From positions 1 to 64,000 of the forward strand of contig JAXGME010000007.1 in NCBI GenBank assembly GCA_040768845.1: a stretch of DNA of 64,000 nt, read 5' to 3'. A model generated the notes under the pieces. That model did no database searches. It had not been told where the DNA came from and saw nothing but the letters and a program-made list of their open reading frames with translations. Below, piece by piece: positions 26,629-35,652 of this stretch. A program made the translations under genes and the position numbers. The stretch is from JAEZHK01 sp040768845 (GTDB lineage: Bacteria > Bacillota > Clostridia > Christensenellales > Aristaeellaceae). Within the stretch, counting starts at the first letter, position 1, and every line of letters begins with the position of its first letter.

Positions 26629-27354
26629 TCAATACCGCTTCGGTTTCATTATACAGTTTTTTTCCGGGTTTACAAGCGTATTTGCGGCGGAGGCAAGGCG
26701 GAGATGGCTCTTTATTGCGTCCCAGGCCTGCCCCGGATGCGCCGACCCGGGCGAATTGGGGCGGGGCTGTGTCAGCACCAGCATCCGCTTCTGTCTGGAG
26801 GATATCCCCGTGAAGACCAGGTGCGCGCCGCCGGGATGTGCTTCGCCCCCGGCTTCGCGCACGATCAGCGCCGGGGCCACCACCGCGAACAGGCTGCGCC
26901 GCGCAAGCCGCGTCAGCGCGAAGACATCCCGCGCGCGGGGCGCCTCCCCCTCCGGCCCGGCCCGGTCCGGAGCGAGCCGACGGCGCTCCGGCGCGCAGCG
27001 GACGCGAAGCACCGGGGACACCGCCGCCACCGCAAAAACCGGGTATTCCGCCGCCAGCACCAGCGCGAGCGCGGCACCGATGCCCAGGCCCGCCACGGCC
27101 ACCGACGGACGCGCGCGGCTCAGCCGCGCATATGCCTCCCGCGCCCGATCCAGCCAGACTTTCCAATTGGACGGGGCCGCGCCGGCCAAAGTTTCACGCG
27201 CGGTGTAAAGTGCCGGCGCCGACACGGTAAAGCCCGAACGGTTAAGTTCTCCGGCCAGTGCCCGGGCCGCCGGCCCGTCGGCGATGTCCGATAGGATCAG
27301 GCAGCCGTCCGCGCCGCCGTCCAGAAAAAGCCCACCTTCGTCCCGCTCACCCAT
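26629..27354 (-). CDS. Alpha/beta-hydrolase-like protein lacking the serine nucleophile
   Basis: 241 residues. The segment VAVAGLGIGAALALVLAAEYP aligns with the nucleophile elbow (GxSxG) of carboxylesterase Est30-like hydrolases, but the serine position is glycine. The surrounding fold (LILSDIADGPAARALAGELNRSGFTV; late HPGQAW histidine) looks intact. The protein is either a non-catalytic relative or uses a different residue. Fifteen bp separate it from the downstream lipoprotein gene. No function assigned. Confidence 0.55.
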   Translation of the reverse strand: MGERDEGGLFLDGGADGCLILSDIADGPAARALAGELNRSGFTVSAPALYTARETLAGAAPSNWKVWLDRAREAYARLSRARPSVAVAGLGIGAALALVLAAEYPVFAVAAVSPVLRVRCAPERRRLAPDRAGPEGEAPRARDVFALTRLARRSLFAVVAPALIVREAGGEAHPGGAHLVFTGISSRQKRMLVLTQPRPNSPGSAHPGQAWDAIKSHLRLASAANTLVNPEKNCIMKPKRY

Positions 27355-27399
27355 GGCGTGTCCCCCCTCCTCCGCATCCCTATGAGGGGGGGCAGAGGG

Positions 27400-28449
27400 T
27401 TATGCCAGCGTGCGGACGAAGGTGCCCGGCCAGGCGTAGCGCGGCGCGTCGGGCACAAATTCCGGCACCGACGCCCAGGGCGCGGCGCAGAAGGGCACAT
27501 CGATGGAGCGCGCGATCTCGATGACGTCGCCGACGATGGCGCTGGCGGTGGGCAGCGAGCCCGCGCCGCGGCCGTAGAACATCACGTCGCCGACAAAGTC
27601 GCCCGTCACCAAAATGCCATTGAACACGTCGTTCACGCCGTGGAGCATGTGTCCCTCCGGTACAAACGCCGGAGACACCCAGCCCGTCCAGCCCTCGCCC
27701 AGGCGGTATGCGCGGGCGATGAGCTTGATGGTGCCGCCCATCTCATGGGCGCGGGCAAAATCCGCCTCGGTGATGGCCTTGATGCCGGTGGTTGGAATCT
27801 TTCCATCATCGGAAAACTTTGCGCCGAAGGCGGTGTTGGCCAGAATTGCCAGCTTTCGCCGGGCATCCCAGCCCTCGAGGTCCGCGTCCGGGTTGCCCTC
27901 CACGTACCCAAACTGCTTGGCCTCGCCCAGCGCCGCCGAAAAGCTGAAGCCCGACTTTTCCATCCGCGTCAGCAGATAGTTGGTGCTGCCGTTGACGATG
28001 CCGGAGATGCCCAGAATGCGGTTTCCGGCAAGGCAGGTGCCCAGCGGCCGGAGGATCGGCACGCCGCCGCCCACCGCCGCCTCGTAGCGGTACATGACGC
28101 CGTTTTCCGCGGCCAGCGCGCCCAGCTCGTCGCCCTTTTCCGCCACCAGTTCCTTGTTGGAGGTCACCACATGGCGCCCCGCCGCCAGCGCGCGCCGGGT
28201 CAGCGCATGCGCGATGCCGCATCCGCCGATGGATTCCACAAAAATGCGCGTGTCCGCGCTTTCAAGCGCCTCGTCCAGCGACGACACCTGCCGAACGCCC
28301 TCGGGCACCGCGACCGGCCGCACGTCCAGCACGTGCGTCAAGAGGACGTCCCGCCCCGCCGAACGTGAGATTCCCTTCGCATTTTCCGTCAGCATTTTCA
28401 TCGCGCCCGAGCCCACCGTGCCGCATCCCATGATCGCAACGCCCGTCAT
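27400..28449 (-). CDS. hom: Homoserine dehydrogenase, short form without ACT domain
   Basis: Reduces aspartate semialdehyde to homoserine for threonine and methionine synthesis. The NAD(P)-binding MGCGTVGSG is at residues 7-15, the TSNKELVA motif at about 96-103, and the active-site segment GGGVPILRPL and GIVNGSTNYLL follow. 349 residues, about 80 short of the usual enzyme, because the C-terminal regulatory ACT domain is missing; feedback inhibition by threonine may be absent. It begins one base after the pfkB stop. Its place in a cell-shape operon is unusual. Confidence 0.92.
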   Translation of the reverse strand: MTGVAIMGCGTVGSGAMKMLTENAKGISRSAGRDVLLTHVLDVRPVAVPEGVRQVSSLDEALESADTRIFVESIGGCGIAHALTRRALAAGRHVVTSNKELVAEKGDELGALAAENGVMYRYEAAVGGGVPILRPLGTCLAGNRILGISGIVNGSTNYLLTRMEKSGFSFSAALGEAKQFGYVEGNPDADLEGWDARRKLAILANTAFGAKFSDDGKIPTTGIKAITEADFARAHEMGGTIKLIARAYRLGEGWTGWVSPAFVPEGHMLHGVNDVFNGILVTGDFVGDVMFYGRGAGSLPTASAIVGDVIEIARSIDVPFCAAPWASVPEFVPDAPRYAWPGTFVRTLA

Positions 28450-29376
28450 TTACATCACCTTCTGAATTGATATGGTTTCATATATATGCCGATACGCCGC
28501 AAGCGGTGCCGCCTGGGTGCCTTCGGTGGACACGGCGGCGCCCGCCGCCGCGACGCCCGCCCGGAGGACGGCTTCCAATCCCTGCCCCGCCTCGAGGGCC
28601 GCCACGGCGCCCGCCACCATCGCGTCGCCCGCGCCCACCGTGGAGCGGACCGGCACCTCCGGCGGCGGCGCAAACAGGCACTCGCCCCGGCGAACCGCCA
28701 GCGCCCCCTCGCCGCCCAGCGATACCAGCGCGGTTTCCACGCCCATGCCGACAATTTCCAGCGCGGCGCGGCGCACATCGTCCAGCGAGTTCAGCGCCCG
28801 CCCGGTCAGCCCCTCCAGCTCCCGCCGGTTGGGCTTGACGAGGGCCACCCCCGCGTCAAGCGCCCGCTTAAGCGCCTCGCCGTCCGCATCCAGCGCCACG
28901 CGGCAGCCCCCCGCCGCCAGGGCCAGCCGCCGATAGTAGTCCTTCGGGCATCCCGGCGGCAGCGAGCCGGTCAGCACCATCCAGCCGCCCCGCGCCGCGT
29001 GGCGCTGAACGCGCGCGCAAAGCGCGTCCAGATCCTCCGCCGTCACCGGCGCGCCCGCCTCGTTGAACTCGGTCACCGCTCCGGCCTCGCGGTCCAGCAC
29101 CTTGACGTTGACGCGCATCGCCCCGGGCAGCTGAAGAAAGTCCGCCTCGACCCCTCCGGCATGCAGCGCAGCGCCAAAAAAATCCGCGTCCGCCGCCCGC
29201 ATGAAGCCGGTGACGGCCGCCGCCGCGCCCAGCCGGGCGGCCGTCAGCGCCACGTTCACCGCCTTGCCGCCGGCGTCGGTGCGGGTCGACAGCGCGCGGT
29301 TCGTGCCGTAGGGCACGAGGCGCTCAATCTCAATGGTGCGGTCGATCGAAAGGTTCAGGCCTACCGCCGTAATCAA
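28450..29376 (-). CDS. PfkB-family sugar kinase (1-phosphofructokinase/tagatose-6-phosphate kinase-like)
   Basis: 308 residues. The N-terminal segment GLNLSIDRTIEI, the GGKAVNVALTAARLG motif, LTGSLPPGCP and the ATP-site RSTVGAGDAMVAGA place it in the FruK/LacC branch of PfkB kinases. The TTG start lies six bases after GGGAGGG; the in-frame codon further upstream is inside the RBS. No PTS or sugar gene is adjacent, so the substrate is open. Confidence 0.85.
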   Translation of the reverse strand: MITAVGLNLSIDRTIEIERLVPYGTNRALSTRTDAGGKAVNVALTAARLGAAAAVTGFMRAADADFFGAALHAGGVEADFLQLPGAMRVNVKVLDREAGAVTEFNEAGAPVTAEDLDALCARVQRHAARGGWMVLTGSLPPGCPKDYYRRLALAAGGCRVALDADGEALKRALDAGVALVKPNRRELEGLTGRALNSLDDVRRAALEIVGMGVETALVSLGGEGALAVRRGECLFAPPPEVPVRSTVGAGDAMVAGAVAALEAGQGLEAVLRAGVAAAGAAVSTEGTQAAPLAAYRHIYETISIQKVM

Positions 29377-29427
29377 TGGATTCCCTCCCAAGCCGGGCGC
29401 TTTGGCGCCCTTTTGTTTTTCGCGGCG

Positions 29428-30714
29428 CTACAGTCTGACGGTCTGGCGCGGGCGCGCAACGCGGGTGCGATCCTTGGAGCGCATGGAAATGCCCAGCACA
29501 ATGCCCAGGCCCGTCATGTTTGTCAGAAGGTTTGAACCCCCGTAGCTGATGAAGGGCAGCGGAATGCCCGTGACGGGCAAAAGCCCCACCACCATGCCGA
29601 TGTTTTCAATGATGTGAAACGCCAGCATGCCCATCACGCCCAGGATCACGTAGGAGCCGAAGGCGTCCGCCGCGCGCATGCTCATGATCATCATGCGCAC
29701 CAGCATCAGCGCCAGCGCGCCGACGACCGCCGCGGCACCGACAAAGCCGAAGGTTTCGCCCACGATGGCGAAGATGAAGTCGGTATGGTCGTCGGGGATG
29801 TAGTTCAGAGAGGCGAAGCTGCCCACCGAGAACAGCCCCTTGCCGTACATGCCGCCGGAGCCCAGCGCGATGCGGGCGTTGGCCATCTGCATGCCGGCGC
29901 CGGAAGTGTCCAGCGTGGGGTCCAGCCACACGAGGATGCGGTTGGTGCGGAAGTTGCCCTCGGAGGTATTCATGAAGTACCAGACCGGCACCATCAATAG
30001 CACCGCCACGCAGATCATGCCGATGATGAGCTTATAGTTGGTGCCGGAGGCAAACAGCATCACCGCGAAGATCATGATGTATACCAGCGCCGTGCCGTAG
30101 TCCGGCTGCGCCGCGATCAGAACCAGCGGAAGGCCCACGTAGACCAGCACCGGCACCAGCTCCGCCACGGTGGTGATGGGCTTTTGCCGCCCGGCAAAGA
30201 GCTTGGCCATGGAGATGATAATGGCCAGCTTCCCGAATTCGGAGGGCTGCAGGGTGCGGTTGGCGTCGGTACCCCAGCGAAACCAGCCCGCCATGTTGCC
30301 GCGGCCGCGCTCCATGAACAGCACGATGAACAGAAGCGCGATGTTCGCCCAGTAGATCAGGTTGGCCCATTTGGACAGGTATTCGTAGTCCAGGTACACC
30401 ATGGCCGCCATCAACACCAGGCCCGCCATGATCCAGATGATCTGCAGCCTCGCGTAGGTGAAGGGCTGCGTGGACAGCATCTCCGTCAGCGACGTGGGCT
30501 GCGTGTCCGTCGGCGTGGCGGTGGCGCTGAAGATGCACACCACGCCAAAGAGCGCGACGCCCATCACCAGCAGGAAAAAGCCCCAGTCGAACGAGCGCAT
30601 CATGTGGGCGCTGAACCGGTTGGCCTGGATGAGCTTTGCGATTTGCCGGAAGCGCTGGCGCGCGGTCGATGCCTGCCCGCCCTTCGCCCTTTCGGTCATT
30701 CCTCTTGCCGTCAT
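29428..30714 (-). CDS. rodA: Rod-shape SEDS glycosyltransferase RodA
   Basis: 428 residues with about ten membrane segments. SEDS family motifs are RGNMAGWFRWG, LQPSEFGKLAI, AAQPDYGTAL, DDHTDFIFAIVGETFGF and the C-terminal GIPLPFISYGGSNLL. Polymerises glycan strands of peptidoglycan together with PBP2. FtsW or SpoVE are alternatives by sequence, but the neighbours (mreBCD, PBP2) favour RodA. The start overlaps the minD stop as ATGA. Confidence 0.92.
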   Translation of the reverse strand: MTARGMTERAKGGQASTARQRFRQIAKLIQANRFSAHMMRSFDWGFFLLVMGVALFGVVCIFSATATPTDTQPTSLTEMLSTQPFTYARLQIIWIMAGLVLMAAMVYLDYEYLSKWANLIYWANIALLFIVLFMERGRGNMAGWFRWGTDANRTLQPSEFGKLAIIISMAKLFAGRQKPITTVAELVPVLVYVGLPLVLIAAQPDYGTALVYIMIFAVMLFASGTNYKLIIGMICVAVLLMVPVWYFMNTSEGNFRTNRILVWLDPTLDTSGAGMQMANARIALGSGGMYGKGLFSVGSFASLNYIPDDHTDFIFAIVGETFGFVGAAAVVGALALMLVRMMIMSMRAADAFGSYVILGVMGMLAFHIIENIGMVVGLLPVTGIPLPFISYGGSNLLTNMTGLGIVLGISMRSKDRTRVARPRQTVRL

Positions 30715-31487
30715 TGTGTAATCGCCCTCGCTATGCGTTTGATCAGCCGCTCGCGCCGGACCGGCCCGATCGGGATGTCCTCGCCCATCAGGCGGCGGGA
30801 CAGTTCGCGGATCGCCCGGCCCGCCGGGGATGCGCCCAGCGCGGCGGGCCGCTCCGGCGCCGCGCCGGGGATGGCCGCGTCCTCCGGGATCACGGCGATA
30901 AGCGGCAGGTTAAGGCGCTCCGCGCGCTCCTCGGCCAGCCGGAGGGCGGCGCGGCCCGCGCCCCGGACGCGGTTGAAGGCCAGAAGCGGCCGCAGGATGT
31001 CGCACCGCTCCAAAAGCCCCGTCACGCGCTCGGCGTCCCGCATGGACACGGGGTCTGTCAGCGCCACGATCAGCGCCTGGTCCGCGCCGGAAGCGGCGTT
31101 TCGGAAGCCGCGGCCCACGCCGGCGGGGCTGTCGATCAGCACCCAGTCAAAGCGCATCTTCAGTTCGTCCATCACCTCGCGGGCGCGGTGGGGGGACAGG
31201 GCGTCGCTGCCGCGGGTCTGCGCCGCGCTGATCAGCGAGAGGCCCGGCACCGTCGGGTGCTTTACGATGGCCTGCTTGACGCGGCACAGGCCGTCCGCCA
31301 CGTCGGCCAGATCGTAGACGATGCGGTCTTCCAGCCCGCAGAGGATGTCCAGCGAGCGCATGCCCATGTCCACGTCCACCAGCGCCACGGCCTTCCCCGC
31401 CGCGGCCAGCGCCGCGCCCAGGTTGAGGGCGACGGTGGACTTGCCGCTGCCGCCCTTGCCGGAGGTGATCACAAGTGACTGTCCCAT
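30711..31487 (-). CDS. minD: Septum-site-determining ATPase MinD
   Basis: 258 residues of the MinD/ParA deviant Walker family: ITSGKGGSGKSTVALNLG at 7-24, DVDMGMRSLD, and DSPAGVG. The C-terminal segment with VRRERLIKRIARAI can form the amphipathic membrane-targeting helix. No minC or minE is adjacent. It lies ten bases after the PBP2 gene and is coupled to rodA. It places or polarises envelope growth at the membrane. Confidence 0.88.
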   Translation of the reverse strand: MGQSLVITSGKGGSGKSTVALNLGAALAAAGKAVALVDVDMGMRSLDILCGLEDRIVYDLADVADGLCRVKQAIVKHPTVPGLSLISAAQTRGSDALSPHRAREVMDELKMRFDWVLIDSPAGVGRGFRNAASGADQALIVALTDPVSMRDAERVTGLLERCDILRPLLAFNRVRGAGRAALRLAEERAERLNLPLIAVIPEDAAIPGAAPERPAALGASPAGRAIRELSRRLMGEDIPIGPVRRERLIKRIARAITQ

Positions 31488-31497
31488 CCCGCCTCCG

Positions 31498-34029
31498 TCA
31501 CTCGGCCAGGCGGTCCGTCTGGGGGACGGTGGCCGTGTCGCTCTTTTTCAGGCTGTCCAGATAGTACTCGATGACCTTGATGACACCGGGGGCCGACTTG
31601 GCGCCCGCGTAGCCGTTCTGGATGTAGCTGACCACCACGATCTGCGGTTCGCTGTCGTAGGGCGCGTAGGTCACCAGCCAGGAGTTGTTTTCCACGTCCA
31701 GGTTGGTCCTCTGGGCCGTACCGGTCTTGGCGGCGATCTTGTAGGGGGATTTGGAAAAGTAGGCGGCAGCGGTGCCGTCGTTTTCCACCGAGGTCACTTC
31801 CTCCATGCCGCGCTGGATGGCGGCGATGTAGCTCTTGGCGCCGGAGATGTGGTTGACCGCGGTGGGCTCCTTTTCCAAAATCACGCTGCCGCTGGGGGAA
31901 ACCACCTTGTCCAGCACGTTCACATCGTAGACGGTGCCGCCGTTTGCGATGGCCGCCACGTACCGGGCCACCGCCACCGGCGTCACCTGGGTGATGGACT
32001 GGCCGATGGACGCCATGATGGTTTCGTTGCTCGTCCAGCGCAGGTCGTTGATGTAGTAGAAAAACTCGTTGACGAGGAAGTTGCTGGAGATGTAGCGGCT
32101 GGGCAGGTTCATGTCCTCCAGCAAAATCTGCTGGATCTTCTTGCTCCACGTTTCCTTGAGGCCTTCGGTGTTGACCACGTCCAGCAGCTTTTTGGTCACC
32201 TGGTCCATGCGCTCCTCGCCGTACTCAATGCCCCGGTCCTCGCCGATGCGCGTCAGCGCCTTTTTGATCATGTAGGCGGAGTAGATGGGCTTGGAGGTGT
32301 ACTGCTTGTCGATGGCGCGGTCGGAGTCGTAGAGCATCTGCTGGTTGCCCACAAAGCTGGTGGACTCGTTGGGCAGCTCGATGCCGGTGCGGCTGGTCAG
32401 GCCCAGAAGCGCCGCCCACTTGGTCAGCTTTTCGCTGCCCAGGTCGTAGCCCACGGTGAAGAAGAAGTAGTTGCAGCTGTTTTTCAGGCCCTCCACCACC
32501 GTCTGATTGGCGTGCTTCCACCGCTGGCTGGGAGAGATCCAGCAGCTGGGCGGGTGGACGGCGTCGGTCTTGGTGAAGGCGCCCTTGTCGCTGATCACCG
32601 TATCGAGGGTAATGACCCCCTCCATCAGCCCGCCCAGGGCGGTGACCAGTTTGAAGATGGAGCCGGGGGTGTCGCGGGCGGAGATGGTGCGGTTGTACAG
32701 CGGGTTGCGGCTGTCGCCGATCAGCTCGTTCCACACGGCGGAGTCGACGCCCTCGGAGAACATCGAAAGGTCAAAGCTGGGGTAGCTGGCCAGGGCCAGC
32801 ACCCGGCCGGTGTGCGGATCAATGGCGATCATCGCGCCGGTCCGGGCGGTTTCGATCTCCTTTTCCTCTTCGGCGTACTTGCCCAGCTCGGTGCGGTTTT
32901 GGGTGCGCCAGGCGCCGGAATTGATCAGGGTCTCCTGCTCCTCGCGGATGACATCGATGTTCTTTTCCAGGTATTTTTCCATGACCGCCTGAAGCTGCGC
33001 GTCAATGGTCAGGTAGACGTCGTTGCCGTCCAGCGGGGCCTGGTAGGAAATTTCGCGGATGATCTTGCCGCGGTTGTTGACCTCCACCACCCGCTTGCCC
33101 TGGCGGTAGGCGATGTAGGGGGTCAGCTGATCCTCCATGGAGTACTCGATGCCGGTCTGGCCCACCATGGCGTCGGTGGCGTAGCCCTTTTCCCGGTAGG
33201 CCTCCAGGGCGCTGTCGCCGGAGATCTTGGAGATGTAGCCGATGGTGTGGGCCGCCAGCGTCTTTTTGGGGTAGACGCGGGTGGACCCCTCGGAGATGGT
33301 GATGCCGGGCAGGTCGTTGGCGCGCACCTCAATCTCCGAAACGGTTTCAAAGTCCACGTTGTAGGCGATGGTCACCGGCTGGGAGAGGTAGTTGTACATG
33401 CGCGACTGCTGCCACACCGTCAGCACCTTGACCTTTTCCGATTCGGTCAGGGTGTCGGGTATGGAGTAGTTCTGGCAGAGCGTGTCAAAAAGCTGCGCCT
33501 CCGGAACGCCCGTCAGGTAGAAATTGGCGCGCCACTGCTCCTCGCGCTTGGCCTCGACGGTGGGGTTGTCGCTGCCGCCGTTGAAGTGCCAGGCGCCGTC
33601 GGCGCCCTTTTCCAGCCAGAAGCCGGTAATGACCTTCTTGCCGTTGGACTCGATCAGACGGATGGCGTCGATGATGGCGCGGGTGTACTCCGCGCGGTCG
33701 GCTTCCGAGGAGAGGCTCGGGTCGCGGTAGAACTGCACGTTGTAGGACCGCTTGTCATAGGCCAGCGGCGTCATGTTGGCGTCGTATATGGTGCCGCGCA
33801 TGCCGGTGAGGGTGATGGAGCGGTTGGTCTTGCTGGCGGCCTGCTGGGCGTACTCGGCGCCGCTGGCGACCAGAAGATCGTACATCTTGAAAAATACCGC
33901 CGCAAACACCAGAAGAAGCAGCACGATGCCGCCCACATAGCGGCCGACGGATGGTTTCGTGGAAATCCCTCCCTTCCCGGGGTCAGCGCCCGGCCCAGCG
34001 GGACCATCTGGGCTTGAGCATGCGGTCAT
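31498..34029 (-). CDS. mrdA: Penicillin-binding protein 2 (elongasome transpeptidase)
   Basis: Cross-links peptidoglycan during elongation with RodA. One membrane anchor at about 30-50 is followed by the PBP dimerisation domain and a transpeptidase domain with S457-x-x-K460 (TPGSIFK), SCN at 518-520 and a late KTGTAQ motif. Large relative to typical PBP2 (about 700). Start uncertain: the only upstream ATG (34029) lies inside mreD without an RBS, while the strong GGGAAGGGAGGG site (33968-33979) faces no ATG, GTG or TTG; seven bases after it is ACG (33960), and the first in-frame GTG is far. Confidence 0.93.
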   Translation of the reverse strand: MTACSSPDGPAGPGADPGKGGISTKPSVGRYVGGIVLLLLVFAAVFFKMYDLLVASGAEYAQQAASKTNRSITLTGMRGTIYDANMTPLAYDKRSYNVQFYRDPSLSSEADRAEYTRAIIDAIRLIESNGKKVITGFWLEKGADGAWHFNGGSDNPTVEAKREEQWRANFYLTGVPEAQLFDTLCQNYSIPDTLTESEKVKVLTVWQQSRMYNYLSQPVTIAYNVDFETVSEIEVRANDLPGITISEGSTRVYPKKTLAAHTIGYISKISGDSALEAYREKGYATDAMVGQTGIEYSMEDQLTPYIAYRQGKRVVEVNNRGKIIREISYQAPLDGNDVYLTIDAQLQAVMEKYLEKNIDVIREEQETLINSGAWRTQNRTELGKYAEEEKEIETARTGAMIAIDPHTGRVLALASYPSFDLSMFSEGVDSAVWNELIGDSRNPLYNRTISARDTPGSIFKLVTALGGLMEGVITLDTVISDKGAFTKTDAVHPPSCWISPSQRWKHANQTVVEGLKNSCNYFFFTVGYDLGSEKLTKWAALLGLTSRTGIELPNESTSFVGNQQMLYDSDRAIDKQYTSKPIYSAYMIKKALTRIGEDRGIEYGEERMDQVTKKLLDVVNTEGLKETWSKKIQQILLEDMNLPSRYISSNFLVNEFFYYINDLRWTSNETIMASIGQSITQVTPVAVARYVAAIANGGTVYDVNVLDKVVSPSGSVILEKEPTAVNHISGAKSYIAAIQRGMEEVTSVENDGTAAAYFSKSPYKIAAKTGTAQRTNLDVENNSWLVTYAPYDSEPQIVVVSYIQNGYAGAKSAPGVIKVIEYYLDSLKKSDTATVPQTDRLAE

Positions 34030-34474
34030 ACAAAAGATACAGCGGCTGGATCAGCACCACCTGCAGCGCGACGCGGATCAGCGCGTCCCGGATGTCCGTG
34101 CCGGATACGGAGGCGCCCGTAAGCGCCGCGTAGGCGCCCATCACCGTCTCGTAGCCGGCGAGGGCGATCAGCGGTGCGACCACCGGCGTCAGGATGTAGC
34201 GCTGAAACCTGCGCCCGGCCACGCCGGAGGCATACCCCGCCGCGATGTAGAGCACCGTGCGCAGGCCCATGGGGTAGCCTGTCAGGATGTCGATCAGGAG
34301 CCCGCCGATCATGCCGTAGAGCGAGCCGCGGGTGCGGCCCAGAAGCAGGCCAAACTCAATGGTGGTGACCAGCGTCATCATCGGCAGGTAACGGCTGCGG
34401 ACCAGCACCGGCAGGATCGCCAGATCCAGGAGCACGGACGCGATCAGCAGAACCGTCGGAACAACTCTTCGCAA
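33983..34474 (-). CDS. mreD: Rod shape-determining protein MreD
   Basis: 163 residues with five or six hydrophobic segments (VVPTVLLIASVLLDLAI, GSLYGMIGGLLIDILTG and others), the usual size and pattern. A TTG start seven bases after GGGAGG is chosen because longer forms would overlap mreC and lack hydrophobic character. Links MreC to the PBP2-RodA synthase. Sequence conservation in this family is low, so the call leans on context. Confidence 0.88.
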   Translation of the reverse strand: MRRVVPTVLLIASVLLDLAILPVLVRSRYLPMMTLVTTIEFGLLLGRTRGSLYGMIGGLLIDILTGYPMGLRTVLYIAAGYASGVAGRRFQRYILTPVVAPLIALAGYETVMGAYAALTGASVSGTDIRDALIRVALQVVLIQPLYLLYDRMLKPRWSRWAGR

Positions 34475-34490
34475 GCGCGCACCTCCCGCG

Positions 34491-35615
34491 TCAGTTTGCC
34501 CAGGCGTCCTCCGGCAGCAGATCGGCCGGAACGGTGGACGCAGGCGTGGGCGCCGCCTCGGGCTGGCCGCTCTCGCCGGGGATGGTTTCGTCGGGCATGG
34601 CGGTGGGCCAGTTCCATATCGCATCGTCGGGCTGCAGCGTGGCGGCGGCGTCGGGGTTTATGGTGGGCTCCGCCGACGGCGTGGGCACCGGCGTGGGCCT
34701 GGGCGACGGCGTGGGGATGGCCGGCAGCTCCTCCGGGATGCTCTCGACCACGGTGCGCAGCACCAGCACTTCCTCGATGTGCTGGAAGTCCACCGACGGC
34801 ATGACCACAATGTATCGCTCGGAGCTGTCCTGCTCGCGGGAAACCGCCGTCACCGTACCCACCTTGATGCCCTTGGGAAACAGCGTATCGACGCCGGAGG
34901 TCAGCACCACGTCGCCCGGCGTCACGTCGGAAACCGCCCGCAGGTAGTACATGTTGCACTCCGGGGTTTCGGAATCGACCTCGATCTTGCCGCGCATCAC
35001 GCCGTTGTCGCGGGTGCGCTCGATCAGGCATGCGACGGCGGAGCGGGAATCGATCAGGCTCAGCACCTTGGCGTAATTCGCGCCCACCTCGTAGATGCGC
35101 CCCACCAGCCCGTCGCCGGTGACAACGGCCATGTTCTGCTGAATGCCGCTGGTGGTGCCCACGTTGATGGTGAAGGTGTCAAACCACACGCCCGGGTTGC
35201 GGGCGATCACCTTCGCGTAGATTCTGTCCTCGCCGGGAGCGCTCTCCTTTGCGTCCAGCAGGCTCTTGAGCCGGTCGTTTTCAAGGGCCTCCTCCTGAAG
35301 CCCCACGATCTGGAGCTTGAGATCGGTGATCTCGCGGCGCGCGTCCTCCAGGTCCTCGCCCATCTTGAAGTAATTCCGGACGCCGGTGGTCACATCCCTC
35401 AGGTAGGTGGTGGCGGCATCCACCGCGCCAACCACCGGCGAAAAGAGCGTTCCCACCGCGTTCTCCGCGATGGACACGCGGCCGGGTTCGCGCATCACCA
35501 GGAAGAAGAGCAGCGCCGCGACCGCCGCCAGCACCAGCGCGCCAAAGGCGATCCGGCCCCAGCGGCCGCTTTTTTTCTTTTTTTGCCCAATGCGCGGTTT
35601 GACCGTTCTGGCCAT
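34491..35615 (-). CDS. mreC: Rod shape-determining protein MreC
   Basis: 374 residues. A basic N-terminus (IGQKKKKSGRWGR), one membrane helix (about 23-42), a coiled coil (about 85-120) and the beta-barrel domain (FTINVGTTSGIQQNMAVV, GDGLVGRIYEVG, SDVTPGDVVLTSG) follow the family order. The C-terminal about 85 residues are an unusual Pro/Thr/Glu-rich tail outside the cell, with no counterpart in B. subtilis MreC. RBS GGGAGAAG before the ATG. Confidence 0.93.
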   Translation of the reverse strand: MARTVKPRIGQKKKKSGRWGRIAFGALVLAAVAALLFFLVMREPGRVSIAENAVGTLFSPVVGAVDAATTYLRDVTTGVRNYFKMGEDLEDARREITDLKLQIVGLQEEALENDRLKSLLDAKESAPGEDRIYAKVIARNPGVWFDTFTINVGTTSGIQQNMAVVTGDGLVGRIYEVGANYAKVLSLIDSRSAVACLIERTRDNGVMRGKIEVDSETPECNMYYLRAVSDVTPGDVVLTSGVDTLFPKGIKVGTVTAVSREQDSSERYIVVMPSVDFQHIEEVLVLRTVVESIPEELPAIPTPSPRPTPVPTPSAEPTINPDAAATLQPDDAIWNWPTAMPDETIPGESGQPEAAPTPASTVPADLLPEDAWAN

Positions 35616-35652
35616 CGTTCACTTCTCCCTCGGAACCAAATGCGGATCGCGC

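Noticed and set aside
26615..27166. N-terminal extension of the PrsA-like lipoprotein frame
   Set aside because: It would overlap the hydrolase-like gene and bury the lipoprotein signal; ATG 26614 has an RBS and starts a perfect signal peptide.
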